Both the position numbers and the translations under genes were made by a program. A stretch of DNA of 64,000 nucleotides from positions 21,405,393 to 21,469,392 of the forward strand of contig NC_088883.1 in assembly GCF_032884065.1 (NCBI RefSeq), in the 5' to 3' direction. Positions 1 to 11,088 of the stretch are shown here, in pieces. The DNA is from Artemia franciscana. Taxonomy: Eukaryota; Arthropoda; Branchiopoda; Anostraca; Artemiidae. Position 1 is the first letter of the stretch; each line of letters starts with the position of its first letter. The notes under the pieces were generated by a model that worked only from the letters and a program-made list of their open reading frames with translations, made no database searches and had not been told where the DNA came from.

Positions 1-1277
1 TTGTAAAGTTGTGAAACTAATGGATCCAACACACTTGAAATAAGCTAATGAATCCTTATGAGGCTTCAAGCCCCCCACTCCCAAAAAGGTCAATCAACCC
101 TGCTCAATAGCAGCTGATGTACAATCATACAATCATGGTTCAAATATATTAAATACAATATATTACATACATAATTGTATATACAAAATAGATATAATTT
201 TGTCTAGCCTCAAATTAACCAGCATAGTTAAATCAAGTTTTAGCATATTAATCATTCATTTTAAATGGACGATGTAGCTCTTTAAGAACAGTTACGCCAC
301 CACACTGTACTGCTACCTCTAAAATTGGGTAGCACAGTCAATAATTTTTCAATAATTTAAATTGATAGCCAGTCCCGAAATGTTTGCTTGCTGTTTGCTT
401 TTCTTTGGTCCACGATTGTTGTTTTGAACCATGATTGTTCAAAACAACACACGATTGTTGTTGATGATAGAAATGCTACTTTACTGTGGTATTATTTTTA
501 GGTATTAGGAATTATTTCTGTGGCCACCGTGCAGTATTATTACCTCTGAAGTTTAGAAACACACTATATAATATTTCGATGATTTGAAATAATGGCCGGT
601 CTCGATAGAATTTCGCTTTTTTTGTCACAATTAATGATTTGTGCTATAAAATGGTAGAAAACGCTACCTTGCTGTGGCAATATTTACTAAGTGTACTAGA
701 ATCTTCAATTTCAATTGAAACAAGTTCTGTCTTGTTATTAATGGACAACTTGTTCGAACACCACCACCAATAGAATAAAAGAAAGCACGCATCTATGATC
801 ATTCGTCCAGAAAGAAATGTATTCTTTTAGGAAAATTAGGAAAAAGTTAAGAATCTAAAACATTCTATGGTGTAATTTTGACGGTGATCATCACCTTGAA
901 GGTGTATTCTTCTTTTTTGAAAATCATGTGAACTTCCTTAGGCTTGTAAATTTTGGTGTGCAACTTTAACGTGATTTTGAGAGAGAGACAGAAGTTTGTT
1001 ATTAAATGCAAGACAATACAAAATACAATTCAAAATTGAATCACAATACACTTATTCCCCCTCGAAAGGTTCCATGGCCAGGGATACAAGAGGGATAAAA
1101 AAATACAAGCAACAACTACAATATAAGCAATGTATATAAGGGGAATATCGTATAAGCAACAACTACAAAAAAAATTAGAGAGCATGCCTGAAGCCTGGGA
1201 GTCAAGCGTAGAGAAGATAACCACACACCATGAACAGAACACAGGGGACATCAACTCCTCAGAGGAGAAAAAAAATG
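1..1277. other. Non-coding AT-rich stretch with a diverged direct repeat
   Basis: No exon or transposon protein is recognisable. Two diverged copies of about 110 bp, at roughly 285-395 and 515-625, share a block with CCACxxTGxAxTxxTxxTACCTCT followed by an AATAATTT-like stretch. A short inverted repeat lies near 419-452 (TGTTGTTTTGAAC against GTTCAAAACAACA). Nothing else here can be supported. Confidence 0.4.
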
Positions 1278-1860
1278 TTATTCTATTTTATTCTTTATTG
1301 AAAAATCCTTAAGACACCTTTTAAAAGTTTCAAACGAGTGGCATCTCTGTACTGAAGAAGGTAGTGAATTCCAGACGCATTGACAAGCAACGAGGGGATT
1401 GAAATCTGATCGAATAGTAGGGGTGGGCGGAATGTAGATATCATTTGAAGAATGAAGGTTATATGGAGCTAAATCAGAAATAAACATAGGAGTTTTCCGA
1501 AGATATTTTGGAAGATTGCCGTGAAGCTGATGAAAGACAAAAGAAGCACAAGAAATAATGTAAATAGACTGTAGACTTAAGAGCGCTGTTGGTGAGGTAC
1601 GGTTGGTGTCCATAACCAGACGCCGTGCTTTATTATATATGCCAGAAAGTGAACGCAGCGTAGACGGAAAAGTAGACATCCATACAATGGGGCAATAAGA
1701 AACATATGACTGGACAAGACAGAAAAAAGAAGTTTCCGAATAGATCCAGGAAATGCGTGTCTTCGAATGATACCCAAACTCCGTGACATTTTAACTTTAA
1801 CGACACCTTAACCTTAAGTAGGATATTGTCCCTTGTAGCTCTTGCGCATCTCCCCCTTTA
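1278..1860 (-). pseudogene. Non-LTR retrotransposon (LINE) remnant, reverse transcriptase C-terminus
   Basis: The - strand encodes the part of a LINE ORF2 that follows the reverse transcriptase catalytic core. The upstream piece (about 1860-1577) reads MSRSLGIIRRHAFPGSIRK and then LYGC, the usual 'lg-ii-rr ... l+..l+.p...Y...vWg' block. A frameshift follows. The piece at 1679-1278 carries ARRLVMDTNRTSP and later CVWNSLPSSVQ with SFETFKRCLKDF, the typical WNSLP...FK..LK end of CR1/Jockey-group ORF2 proteins. The stop is at 1278. Endonuclease and catalytic RT motifs are absent, so this is a 5'-truncated, frameshifted relic. The clade is not determined; assignment rests on motif recognition only. 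Confidence 0.7.
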
Positions 1861-3044
1861 CTGCCGGTAAGCTTATGAATGTAAAACCCCAAGGTAGTAA
1901 TTTTTTTTTGTTTTAAGTTTCAACTTTGCTCTGTATTTTCATCAGATTTTTTTTAATTAATACAGAACCATAATCATTTTTTTTAAGTTTGAAAATCTAA
2001 ATTGGTGAAAAGTTCAGATTTTCATTCGATAGAGTTTTGAAAGCAAAAGCGAAAAAGCCTTGTATTTTTTCAAATGTCCCAAAGCTTTGTATTTGGCGTG
2101 TTTTTGGTGCTATGAGCGGGACTGAGACCACCTCCCTCTGTGGTAATAGCCAAAAAAGCGTCATAAACTTAAAAATTCTCCAAAGTTTTGTATTTTGTAT
2201 TTTTGGCGTTCTAGAGAGGGAATGAAGCCCATCTCTATCGTGATTGAGTGTTTTTGCACTGCTTTGCTCTGCGGAAAAGACACATGTTATCTTAGAATTT
2301 CATATAAAATCGCTACTCCGCAATTAAAATTCTTACGACAAATGTCTTATGTTTAATTTGTTTTCATTGGTTTGTAAACAATTTGTCTGTATCAGAGGCG
2401 GTCTTACTAGTGCACCAGGGCATGTGCAGCCACCACTGCTTTAATGGCAAACCCAAACCGGTTTCAACCGGATTCAACCGGTTTTTCCGTGAGGCTCCTC
2501 GCGAAGTCCGCTCACGTGATATTAATTTGGAACACATTTAGTCCTTTTAGCGTGGGACCCCGGTAGGCGTGGGCCTTGTGTCATTAAATCACTTGCCCCT
2601 CTCCCCAAAGGCTGGGATTGGTCTTTATTGTTGATATTTGATTTTCTTATATCGAAGTTGGTAATATTAAAAAAGTAACTTTTTTTTTTCTATTTTAGTG
2701 TTGGTTTGGTAGAAATATCTCATGTTCCGAGCGTGGCAAATGGAAAAAGATTTATACTTATCAAGGGGTGTGCTACTCATATAAATTGCGTAAGTAGCTC
2801 CATAAAATGAGCTTATTAATTTAATAATAAACCAGGAATTGCTTTATAAGCTATATAGGATGTTTATATATTTATAAAACCACTTGTGGTTCCCGACTTG
2901 ACGCAATTTTCGGCATTTACATATCAAGGAGAGGAAAGTCAAGTTCGTCTTAACCAAATAAATAAACAATATCATATGGTGTTAATTACTTACATCTTTA
3001 AAAGTGTATTCAATTCTCCATATTCAAACTGGTGGCCTGAGTTT
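1861..3044. other. Non-coding stretch, tandem 110-bp duplicate near 2070-2250
   Basis: No gene is supported. Two diverged copies sit next to each other at about 2080-2150 and 2187-2255, both starting CCAAAG(C/T)TTTGTATTT and ending in a CTCTxTxGTGxT block. Three CAACCGG-type steps occur at 2458-2488. Runs of C before 3060 mark the start of the following inverted-repeat element. Confidence 0.4.
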
Positions 3045-5412
3045 ACCCCCCTGGCTTTAACCCCCCAGTAAAATACCCCCTCCCCAGTGGAAAATACCTC
3101 CCGCCCCCCTGTTACAAATATATCTCCTCAGAAAATAACTGTTAAATACCCCCCCCTCCAGGAAAATAGCCCCCGTTGAAAATAAGGGTATCCAATTTTG
3201 AGAATTTTATTTCAGCTTTGCTTTTTTTTGCAGGGGAAAAAAATTCTGGCAGTTTTTATTAACGCCTCGACGTTATGCTGTGTAAACTAAAGATAAAACT
3301 GGTTTCTTTGTTTGTTTCTTTCAGCTTAGTGTGAGACAAGACAAAGACAAGTGACAGAATAGATGGGAAATATATAATTTGGGCGGGGGTAGTAAAGTTT
3401 TTGGACAGTTTGAAGTCAGAAAACAATTCTTACTTCATAACATGCAGAAAAGTTGTACCTTTAACATTTTAGATGCAGACCCGCTATACTTTACCCCCCC
3501 CCCACTTAATCTGCAAATATATTGCCCATATTTGTTTTTAAAGTAACGAAGAAACTAACAAAGAAACCAGTTAGTTCCCGAGTTTTAAACATGGTAAACT
3601 GGAGTGAGTGTCGTATAATACACATACTGGGGTTTTTCATAGAGAGAGAGAGAGCCAGATTTCCCGGAATTATTTAAGGCAGGATTGGCTCTCAAGGAAT
3701 CTTCCTTTACCTCTCATGTTAAACATTTGGAGTTTGCCTGACGTCCCCAAATTAGTGATTTCGGCGGTTTTCATGTTAACAGATATAAAAAAATCTGGTA
3801 AACATTTTCATCTAATCAAATTTTAAGGCCGACAATTATTTTTTTTATAGTTCCAAAGTAATTATAAAACCTATTTTGGTTTTGTATTCTAAATTGCTAC
3901 ACTTGATATTGTTGTTATTGGACATCGAAAAATAGAGCAAAAAAATTATATTCAACAATCTGAAACTTATTTCTATAATATATACTTGCTGGCTGCAGTC
4001 CCTTCGAATACTTTACATATTTGTGTCAATTCAATTTGTGTCAAGTCAAATATTCCCTTCAAAAGACTAGATGCAGCTGTAATAGGAGCGCGTGAGAATG
4101 CATAAATTAGACCAAGGGACTAACCACTCGGAATGCTCTTGATGGATTCAGTGAAGCATTATTTAGCTGTAACCGGTTTAAACATAGTCTGGAGAATAAG
4201 TAGCATGCAGACACCATTCTGCCGGTTAATAAATATATATATATATATAAATTATATTGTATAAATAATTACAAAAAGAACTGCTAAGGATAACCTGCAC
4301 CTAATCGTAATTTTGAGTGATAAGCCCCTTGAGTTCAACCTTCTCATGTTTATCTAGTTAAAGCGACGGAGAAAACTGATAACTTTGTCTTTGACCAAGT
4401 TGCCGCCCCTGAAAAGAATTGACTAGGGAGTAAAATGTTTGGATATCTGCTAGGCCTTAAAAACGATCAGAAATCAAATTAAAAACAAGTTTTTTTCAAC
4501 TAAAAGTAAGGAACAACATCAAAACTTAATACGAACAGAAATTATTACGTATATGAAAATATTTGTCCTCTCCATAAGAACTCACTCTTTACGCTAAGGT
4601 TTTGGCTTTTCGTCCTAGTTCTTAAAGAACGATTCCTGGAACACAATGGCCGTTAATTACAATAACAAGCTTTGTTTTAAAACTGCAATAAAAACTTTAG
4701 CGTAAAGAGCGAGGTCTTGAAGAGGAGGCCTCTTTTAATTTTTGTTCGTCTTAAGTTTTGATGTTAATCCATACTGTCAGTTAAAGAAAATTGTTTTTTC
4801 TTTTAATTTATTTTCTGATCGTTTTTGAATAACACCGGGAAATCCAGTTCTCTCAATGAAGAATTCTGGTACTTGTTGTATTATACGGCACTCACTCAAG
4901 TTTTTGATGTGTAAAACTCGAGAATAAACTGGTTTCTCCGTTAGTTTCTTCGTTACTTTTGAAAGAAATTTGGGCCATGTGTTTGCACATTATGGAGGAG
5001 GGGGTAAAGTATAGTGGGTCTGCATGCAAACTGTTTTAGCTACAATTAATCTGCATATTGTGAACTAAGGATTGTTTGTGACTTCAAACTGTCCAAATAC
5101 ATTACTCTCTGTCCTTAAGTGCAAATACATACCCCAAATTATATATTTTTCATCTACTCTGTCATTTGTAGAAACCGGTTTGTAATAACATTCCTTCCCA
5201 AAACGAAAAAAAAAATAGCTCAAATAAAATTTTCAAATTTGAAAACCCTTATTTTCTACGGGGGGAGGGGTATTCTCACGAGGGGTGTTTACCAGGAGTG
5301 TTTTCTGTGAGGCTATTTTCTATTGGGGTTATTTTTTGGGTGTTATTTTCTGGGGGGAGTTTCGGGGTTTGTTTTCAGTGGGGGGTATTTTACGGGTGCT
5401 AAACGCTGGAGA
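3045..5412. repeat. Palindromic repeat element with arms of about 700 bp and an insertion in the left arm
   Basis: The sequence from about 4690 to 5412 is the diverged reverse complement of 3045-3672 plus 4450-4600. Matching landmarks are the C-rich TAAAATACCCCC block (3070) against GGGGGTATTTTA (5375), CAGACCCGCTATACTTTACC (3478) against AAAGTATAGTGGGTCTGCAT (5006), and AACTAACAAAGAAACCAGTT (3554) against its complement near 4930. The arms meet around CTTTACGCTAA (4590) and TTAGCGTAAAG (4697). About 770 bp (3675-4448) break the left arm and have no counterpart on the right. No protein is encoded. It resembles a foldback or MITE-like element of the same family as the element at 6750-8364. Confidence 0.75.
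3675..4448. repeat. Insertion inside the left palindrome arm
   Basis: This segment lacks a partner in the right arm and so was probably inserted after the palindrome formed. It carries a short (TA)n run near 4230-4249. No coding sequence or clear transposon end was found. Confidence 0.4.
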
Positions 5413-6749
5413 GAAGATACACGCCTAGAGCCATTTACCGAATTTCGTTGTTGCTATTTATTAATAAACGCATTTTTGACTGTATAATCAGAACTTATAT
5501 AATAAGAAATTACTTCGATTGTTTTAGCGTTAATATTTTTTTCTCGTTCTTTTTTCTCTTTTTAGTTGTAATTTTGTCTTGTAAGATATTCAGCACAACT
5601 TTCTTTTATAAATTAGTGAGGCCCGAGAGCTATCTTTTTGTTTCCTTATTTAGTTTTTCTAACTAGAAAAAAGAGTTAAGAACATCATTTCAAATTGGCT
5701 TAAAGCCAATTTGATATGACCTTTAAATTGGCTTAATTTAATTCATTTTGACATGGGGAGGATATTTACTAGTTTTTGTGGGAGTGTACCTATTCACCCT
5801 AATATTTCTTAGCAATTCAAAAGAAATTTTGGAATGACAAATTTGTTTTGTAACAGATTTTTTGTCAGAAAATTTTTAGAGCCTTTTTATTTGAGCTTTT
5901 GGATAAGTTTACAACTAATCAAATTACGGAATATGGGCTTAAATCAGCTAAGTGAATCAAAAATATTATAGTCTTTAAAGGGACTCACATATAAATATTC
6001 TACTTGCTTAGCAAGGTCACTGTCCTCTGTAATAAAATATTGATAGTTCTCAATGTTGCTTGCTATTATCATTTGACAAAAATTATTTCTTATATTTAGT
6101 CTCGGGTTGTTCAGAAAATCATATTTAAAGTTAATAGTAGGCAATACTATAAATATGAGGTGGCTATATCCCTTTCAACCCCTTTCTCTTTACGCTGTTT
6201 TAATTCTGTATTTTGATAAATGAGGGTCTTTTAGATATTGTTGCTTTACATTAGAAAATAAAATTTTGCAATTTAAAAGGGAAGCTATCGCATTCGCACC
6301 CATCAAACTCCTACTCTTTACGCTTAAGCTCAACGATTTATTCTTATGATTTGATATTTCAAAATTAAAATTTCCAGTTAAAAAATGCCGTTTCAACAGT
6401 AAGAGAGGCGGTAACGGTTCTAGGCTTCATAGTCTAGGAGGGCAAGATACCTTAATAGGAGTGTAAAAATATAAAATAAAAGAAATTTAATATTAGATGC
6501 CAAAAAAACTGGAGGCGGGCATCTACCCCCTTGCCCCAGCCTAGAGTCGTCACTGAAGGGAAGATATTCTACTTTTCAGCACCCATTGAATTATCAGTAC
6601 AAATTAATTTTTCCAAACGAAGAGGATTCATGGGTTAAGTTTCTCCTTTCATGTACATTTGAATGCCCTTTCATGGGTAGTTTAATTTCTTAAGCCTAAA
6701 AATATACTTCCAAGTTTTAGATAACGAAATACAACAACATGTATAAAAC
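5413..6749. other. Non-coding AT-rich stretch
   Basis: No gene is supported. The direct palindrome AAATTGGCTTAAAGCCAATTT lies at about 5690-5712. Two isolated copies of the CTCTTTACGCT core that marks the palindromic repeat family occur at about 6186 and 6313. Nothing else is recognisable. Confidence 0.4.
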
Positions 6750-8023
6750 GTTAGTCAAACAGTTCGTGGTAACGAACTAGTAAGGAGCGACCCGGCTCAA
6801 TAGTAACCAAAACTCTAAAAAATTGAATTTTGATATCAATAGCTACATCAAAAGAATTGCATTTTAATGCTGATTTTAAATATATAAGTTTCATCAAGTT
6901 TAGTTGATGAGTTTAGTACCCATCAAAAGTTACGAGCCTGAGAAAATTTGTCTTATTTAAGAAAATAGGGGGACACTCCCCCTAAAAGTTGTAGAATCTT
7001 AACGAAAACGACACCATAAGATTCAGCGTATCAGAGAACCCTACTGTAGAAGTTTCAAGCTCCTGTCTACAAAAATGTGGAATTTTGTATTTTTTGCCAG
7101 AAGACAAATCACGGGTGTGTGTTTATTTATTTTTTTTTTTTTTTTTCAGGGGTCTTCGTATCGACCAAGTGGTCCTAGAATGTCGCAAGAGGGCTCATTC
7201 TAACGGAAATGAAAAGTTCTAGTGCCCTTTTTAAGTGACCAAAAAAATTGGCGGGCATCTAGGCCCCCTCCCACGCTCATTTTTTACCCAAAGTCAACGG
7301 ATCAATATTTTGAGATAGCCATTTTGTTCAGCATAGTCAAAAATCATAATAAATATGTCTTTGGGGATGACTTACTCCCCCACAATCCCTAGGGGAGGGG
7401 CTGTAAGTTACAAACTTTGACCAGTGTTAACATATAGTAATGGTTATTGGGAAGTGTAGAGACGTTTTCAGGGGGATTTTATTTTGTTTGGGGGTGGGGC
7501 TGAGGGGAGGGGGCTATGTTGGAGGATATTTCCTTGGAGGAATCTGTCATGGTGGAAGAAAAATTCAATGAAAAGAGCGCAGGATTTTCTAGCATTACTA
7601 TAAGAAAACAATGAAAAATAAACATGAAAACGTTTTTTCATGTGAATTTTTGGTGATTACTTATTAATAAAGATTTCATAGGTGTGATAGAACTTGCTGG
7701 TAATGTAAGGTTTTGTGAACTGCCGATATGACTTCAGCTTGCCCATCCTTAATTACAAAACTGGCTACCCCTCCCCCCCTAGAGAAGAATCTACGTACAG
7801 CCATGTACATATATACTTTTCCTTTAAAATCCGTACAATTACAACCTTTCACTTAATTAAATAAAAAAAACTAATTTTTTTAGCTGAAAGTAAGGAGCGA
7901 CATTAAAACTTAAAACGAACAGAAATTACTCCGTATATGAAATGGGTTTTCCCCTCCGAAATCCCTCGCTCTTTACGCTAAAGCTTGACCCTTTGCCACA
8001 ATTCTACTTTTTAAAACAATCAA
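6750..8023. repeat. Copy of a 1.2-kb non-coding repeat family (family R)
   Basis: This copy is the reverse complement of a second copy at about 34620-35515. One end has GTTCGTGGTAACGAACTAGT followed by AAGGAGCGACCCGGCTC (6765-6801); the other ends in CTCTTTACGCTAAAGCTT (7968-7986). Shared interior blocks include ACCAAGTGGTCCTAGAATG, CGGAAATGAAAAGTTCTAG, CAAAGTCAACGGATCAA and a CCCCTCCCC/GGGGAGGGG pair. No protein-coding frame is conserved between copies, so the family looks non-autonomous. The mobilising enzyme is unknown. Confidence 0.75.
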
Positions 8024-8364
8024 AAGCTTTAGCGTAAAGAGCGAGGGATTTCGGAGGGGAAAACCCATTTCATATACGGAGTAATTTCTGTTCGTTTTAA
8101 GTTTTAATGTCGCTCCTTACTTTCAGCTAAAAAAATTAGTTTTTTTTATTTAATTAAGTGAAAGGTTGTAATTGTACGGATTTTAAAGGAAAAGTATATA
8201 TGTACATGGCTGTACGTAGATTCTTCTCTAGGGGGGGAGGGGTAGCCAGTTTTGTAATTAAGGATGGGCAAGCTGAAGTCATATCGGCAGTTCACAAAAC
8301 CTTACATTACCAGCAAGCTCTATCATACCTATGAAATCTTTATTAATAAATAATCACCAAAAAT
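7646..8364. repeat. Near-perfect 341-bp inverted repeat (arms 7646-7986 and 8024-8364, spacer 37 bp)
   Basis: The two arms have the same length with no indels. By eye they differ at only about three positions, all in the outer 40 bases. The arms meet around TACGCTAAAGCTT / AAGCTTTAGCGTA and a 37-bp spacer (7987-8023). The arm is the terminal part of family R, so a second, shorter, head-to-head copy lies against the first. Such identity implies a very recent duplication, gene conversion between arms, or an assembly or read-hairpin artefact. Confidence 0.9.
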
Positions 8365-8419
8365 CAGAAGTCCTCAATAAGCTTCTTGGATTAGAGCCAA
8401 ATCTTTCCAAGACTTTGTA

Positions 8420-9520
8420 GATAATTGCTTCTTGTTTGACTTTTATTCTTTCATTCCAGCTATCAACTACTATCAACCGTATACTTTTATCAACTGCTTT
8501 TATAGCAATCTAACTTTTTGCAACTGCTTTTTCAACCATCTTCTTTTTAAGCCATATCTAGTGTAAATTTGAAGTTCTGAGGGGGGGTCATCTGCCCCGA
8601 CCCCTCCCCCCCCTCCGTATGACTGTATATTTTCGTGTTTTTTTTTTTTTAATCGTAACTTTCCCAATTTGACTTTTATTACAGGTCACTCTTTTGTCAA
8701 CCGTCTGCATTTTATCAATTGCTTTTTCAACCAACTACTTTTTTCGGCAATATCTAGTATAAATTTGAAATCTAGAGGGAGGACATTTGCCCCCCTCCTC
8801 CTTGCAAACATGCGTTTTTTCCCCCTACCTGAACTTCCTAGTTTGACTGTTTATAGACGACTCTTTTGTCAGCCGTCCACCTTTTATCAACTGCTGTTTT
8901 GGACATCTACCCTTTTTCATCTACTTTTTCAAGCATCTGCTTTTTCGGCCATATCTAGTATAAATTTGAAATTCTAGGGGGGTATCTGCGCCCTCTCCTC
9001 CTCCGTACGCCCATGTATATTATCTTTTTTGAAATCTGAACTTTCCCAGTTCGATTTTAATCATAGATGACTCTTTTGTCAACCGTCTACCTTTTATCAA
9101 CTGCTTTTTAGCTATATAGCTTTTTTCAACTACTTTTAGCCATCTAACATTTCTTCAGCTGCTTTTTCAGCCATCTACTTTTTCAGCCATATCTGTTCTT
9201 AATTTGAGATTCTAGAGGGGTATCTGTCCCTCCCCCTCCTCCGCATACGCCCGTGTATAATATCCCTTTTTGTTAAATTTGAACTTTCACAATGTGATTA
9301 TTGTTATAGATGACTTTTTTGTAAACCTTCAACCTTTTATTAGCTGCTTTTTTTAGCCATCTACCTTTTATCAACTGCTTTTTCAACCATCTAGTTTTTC
9401 AGCCATATCTAGTGTAAATTTTAAATCTAAAGGGGGACATCTGCCCCCCCCCTTCTACGTACAAGCATTTATATTTTCTCTTTCCTCTATATGAACTTCC
9501 CAATTTGATTTTTATTGTAG
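8420..9520 (+). repeat. Tandem array repeating the intron end and splice acceptor of the next exon
   Basis: Five diverged units of about 170-245 bp share this order: CAACTGCTTTT, TTTCAGCCATATCTAGT, AAATTTGAAAT, a C-rich block, CGTxxxCxTGTATAxT, GAACTTxCCAAxTTGA and TTTTATTxxAG, then GATGACTCTTTTGTCAACCG. Acceptor-like AGs fall at about 8684, 8855, 9065, 9309 and finally 9519-9520, where the last unit runs into the real channel exon (ATGACCCTTCAGTTAGACTT). Each unit therefore carries a copy of the polypyrimidine tract, acceptor and first exon bases. Only the last copy opens into a long coding frame. Confidence 0.75.
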
Positions 9521-9723
9521 ATGACCCTTCAGTTAGACTTTCTGGCATGTTTAACAATTTCTACTTAAAGCTCGAAGAGAAGGAAAAGAGTCTCTATAAT
9601 CTTGATGATGGCTGGAAGCTGTTGGTACACGACTCGAGAGACTCGGCTTTAATCGGGATCCGAACCCATGGAAGTACCGTTTACCGTGGCTGGGGAAAAG
9701 ACATGAGAATTTATGTTCGATCG
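9521..9723 (+). CDS. DEG/ENaC sodium channel, extracellular-domain exon (first exon visible)
   Basis: This internal exon encodes part of the large extracellular domain of an amiloride-sensitive (pickpocket/ASIC-like) channel. It is preceded by TTTTTATTGTAG and followed by the donor GTAATT. The first two bases complete a codon begun in an unseen upstream exon; the last codon is whole (phase 0). The peptide runs DDPSVRLSGMFNNFYLKLEE, continues to DDGWKLLVHDSRDSALIG, then IYVRS. The GWKLLVHD segment matches the family's 'G+.V.IHd....P' beta-strand before the 'G......+.+' stretch. Alone the exon is weakly diagnostic. It is accepted because it joins in phase to three better exons downstream. TM1 and the N-terminus are not found in the preceding 9.5 kb. 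Confidence 0.78.
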
Positions 9724-10958
9724 GTAATTAGTTAGTTTATTTTAAATCTTGACTAATCATTTAAACATTTGTATTAATTAATTTTTAAATCAAGTCATTT
9801 GAATGGCTGAACTCACTTTGTCCTTTATTCAGGTTCTTTGTTGACCATCCTATAGTCTAATTGGTAATTAGTTAATTGTTTTAAACCTAGAAATCCTTTG
9901 TAAACCCAATATAAACCCCTTTTCCTTAGGGTTTCTTGAACCACCAGGGAAGGTTGGGGTCTGAATTAGTCAGATACACTTTAAAAAATAACGTTTCTAT
10001 TTAAGGACACAATTAACATTACCTCCCTCAAGTGCTTTATAGAAGGGCTTGAAAAAACTTGTTTTTCTTATCTAATTTCTGACTTTTTTAAATAATGCGG
10101 GGAAATCTGACACCCCCTTCAGATAAAAATTCTTCTTTTCCCTGAAAAACTTCTCCATGGAAAGATCGTTCCACGCAACCCCCAACCTTTGACCCCCTCA
10201 ACAAAATGTCAATGCCAATACTCTGCTCCATAGTTGTGTATTCGGCTGAAAGTTAAAGTTTAAATAAAAATTAAAGACGACCTAAATAAAAAATGAAGTT
10301 AATAAAAATTAAATACCAATACTGTACATCCTTAATAGTTTCTGATTTAAACGATGTTCAACTTTCGAAACTTTGACTTTCAGCCGAATATACAACTAAG
10401 GAGTACAATCTAGAAAAAGGCAAGTCCCATAATGTAGGGGACTCCCAACGAGCAAAAATTAATAATAGATGCATGAATATATAATAAATAATAATGATTG
10501 ATATTTTAAAATTCAATGAAGAGGTGAAAAATCAGCAAAAAATAAGCTAAAAATGTAGCACCAAACAACTTAAAAAGACATGGTTTTCCTTTTGAATTTG
10601 TAGGGCAAAACAGTAAGGAGGAAGTGGTGTTAGTAGTAGTGGAGAGCTAACAGATTCTTGATGTTTGAATTTTTACGGACGAAAAGTGTTGCCAAATTGA
10701 ACAAATTAGTTTCGGTTTTTATCTTCAAGGATCGGCATGGCAACACTGACGAAAATGTGAAACTGCCCAAAAACCTTGTAATAGCCGGTTAATCTGTGGC
10801 TGTAAAATTTATTTTTGAAAGTTATAAGATCTATTTTTCATGATTTTATGACATATTTTTTCCGGCTGCTGATTTAATTGCTGGACATGATTTCCTAGTA
10901 GGATTGCATTTCAGTTTTTATTTCAGTAATTGGTAATGAGTATTATTTTATTTTTCAG
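9724..10958 (+). other. Channel intron, 1.2 kb
   Basis: The intron is bounded by GTAATT and TTTTTCAG. About 10040-10230 is a diverged fragment of family R in the same orientation as the copy at 34.7 kb (shared TTTTTTxAATAATGC, CCATGGAAAG and CAATACC-like blocks). It is followed by the 31-bp inverted repeat described separately. No further exon is seen. Confidence 0.6.
10231..10398. repeat. 31-bp inverted repeat, arms 10231-10261 and 10368-10398
   Basis: The left arm reads TAGTTGTGTATTCGGCTGAA then AGTTAAAGTTT. The right arm is its complement, ending ACTTTCAGCCGAATATACAA CTA. Two mismatches separate them. Loop length is 106 bases. It may be the terminal inverted repeat of a tiny MITE or a chance remnant. 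Confidence 0.7.
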
Positions 10959-11088
10959 TTCAAAACATTAAATACAAAGTCAAGACCATGCATTTTAAAA
11001 GAAGACTATAGTTGGTCAGAATGTGTTGCCAAATGTTTTGTAGTGGCTCTAGCAGCAAAAGCACCTTGCAAACTTCCTTACATGGACG
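10959..11088 (+). CDS. DEG/ENaC sodium channel, cysteine-rich exon
   Basis: This exon encodes the first half of the conserved cysteine-rich part of the channel's extracellular domain. The acceptor is TTTTTCAG and the donor GTAAAG. It starts in phase 0 after the exon ending at 9723 and ends in phase 1. The peptide includes KSRPCILKEDYSWSECVAKC, then FVVALAAKAPCKLPYMDG. The pattern C-x5-YS-x3-C-x3-C, followed by C-K-LP, is the family signature that precedes the second transmembrane region. Four cysteines fit the expected disulfide ladder. The next exon begins with GA, completing a glycine codon, so no exon is missing between them. The following intron is about 12.5 kb, swollen by transposons. 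Confidence 0.86.

Noticed and set aside
8669..8977. 102-codon frame in the acceptor repeat array
   Set aside because: It is created by the tandem repeats (TTTTATCAACTGC units) and breaks in the other units.
1..9500. Search for TM1 and N-terminal exons of the channel
   Set aside because: No frame shows the expected aromatic TM1 block or splice pairs in phase 1; they are assumed to lie upstream of the window.
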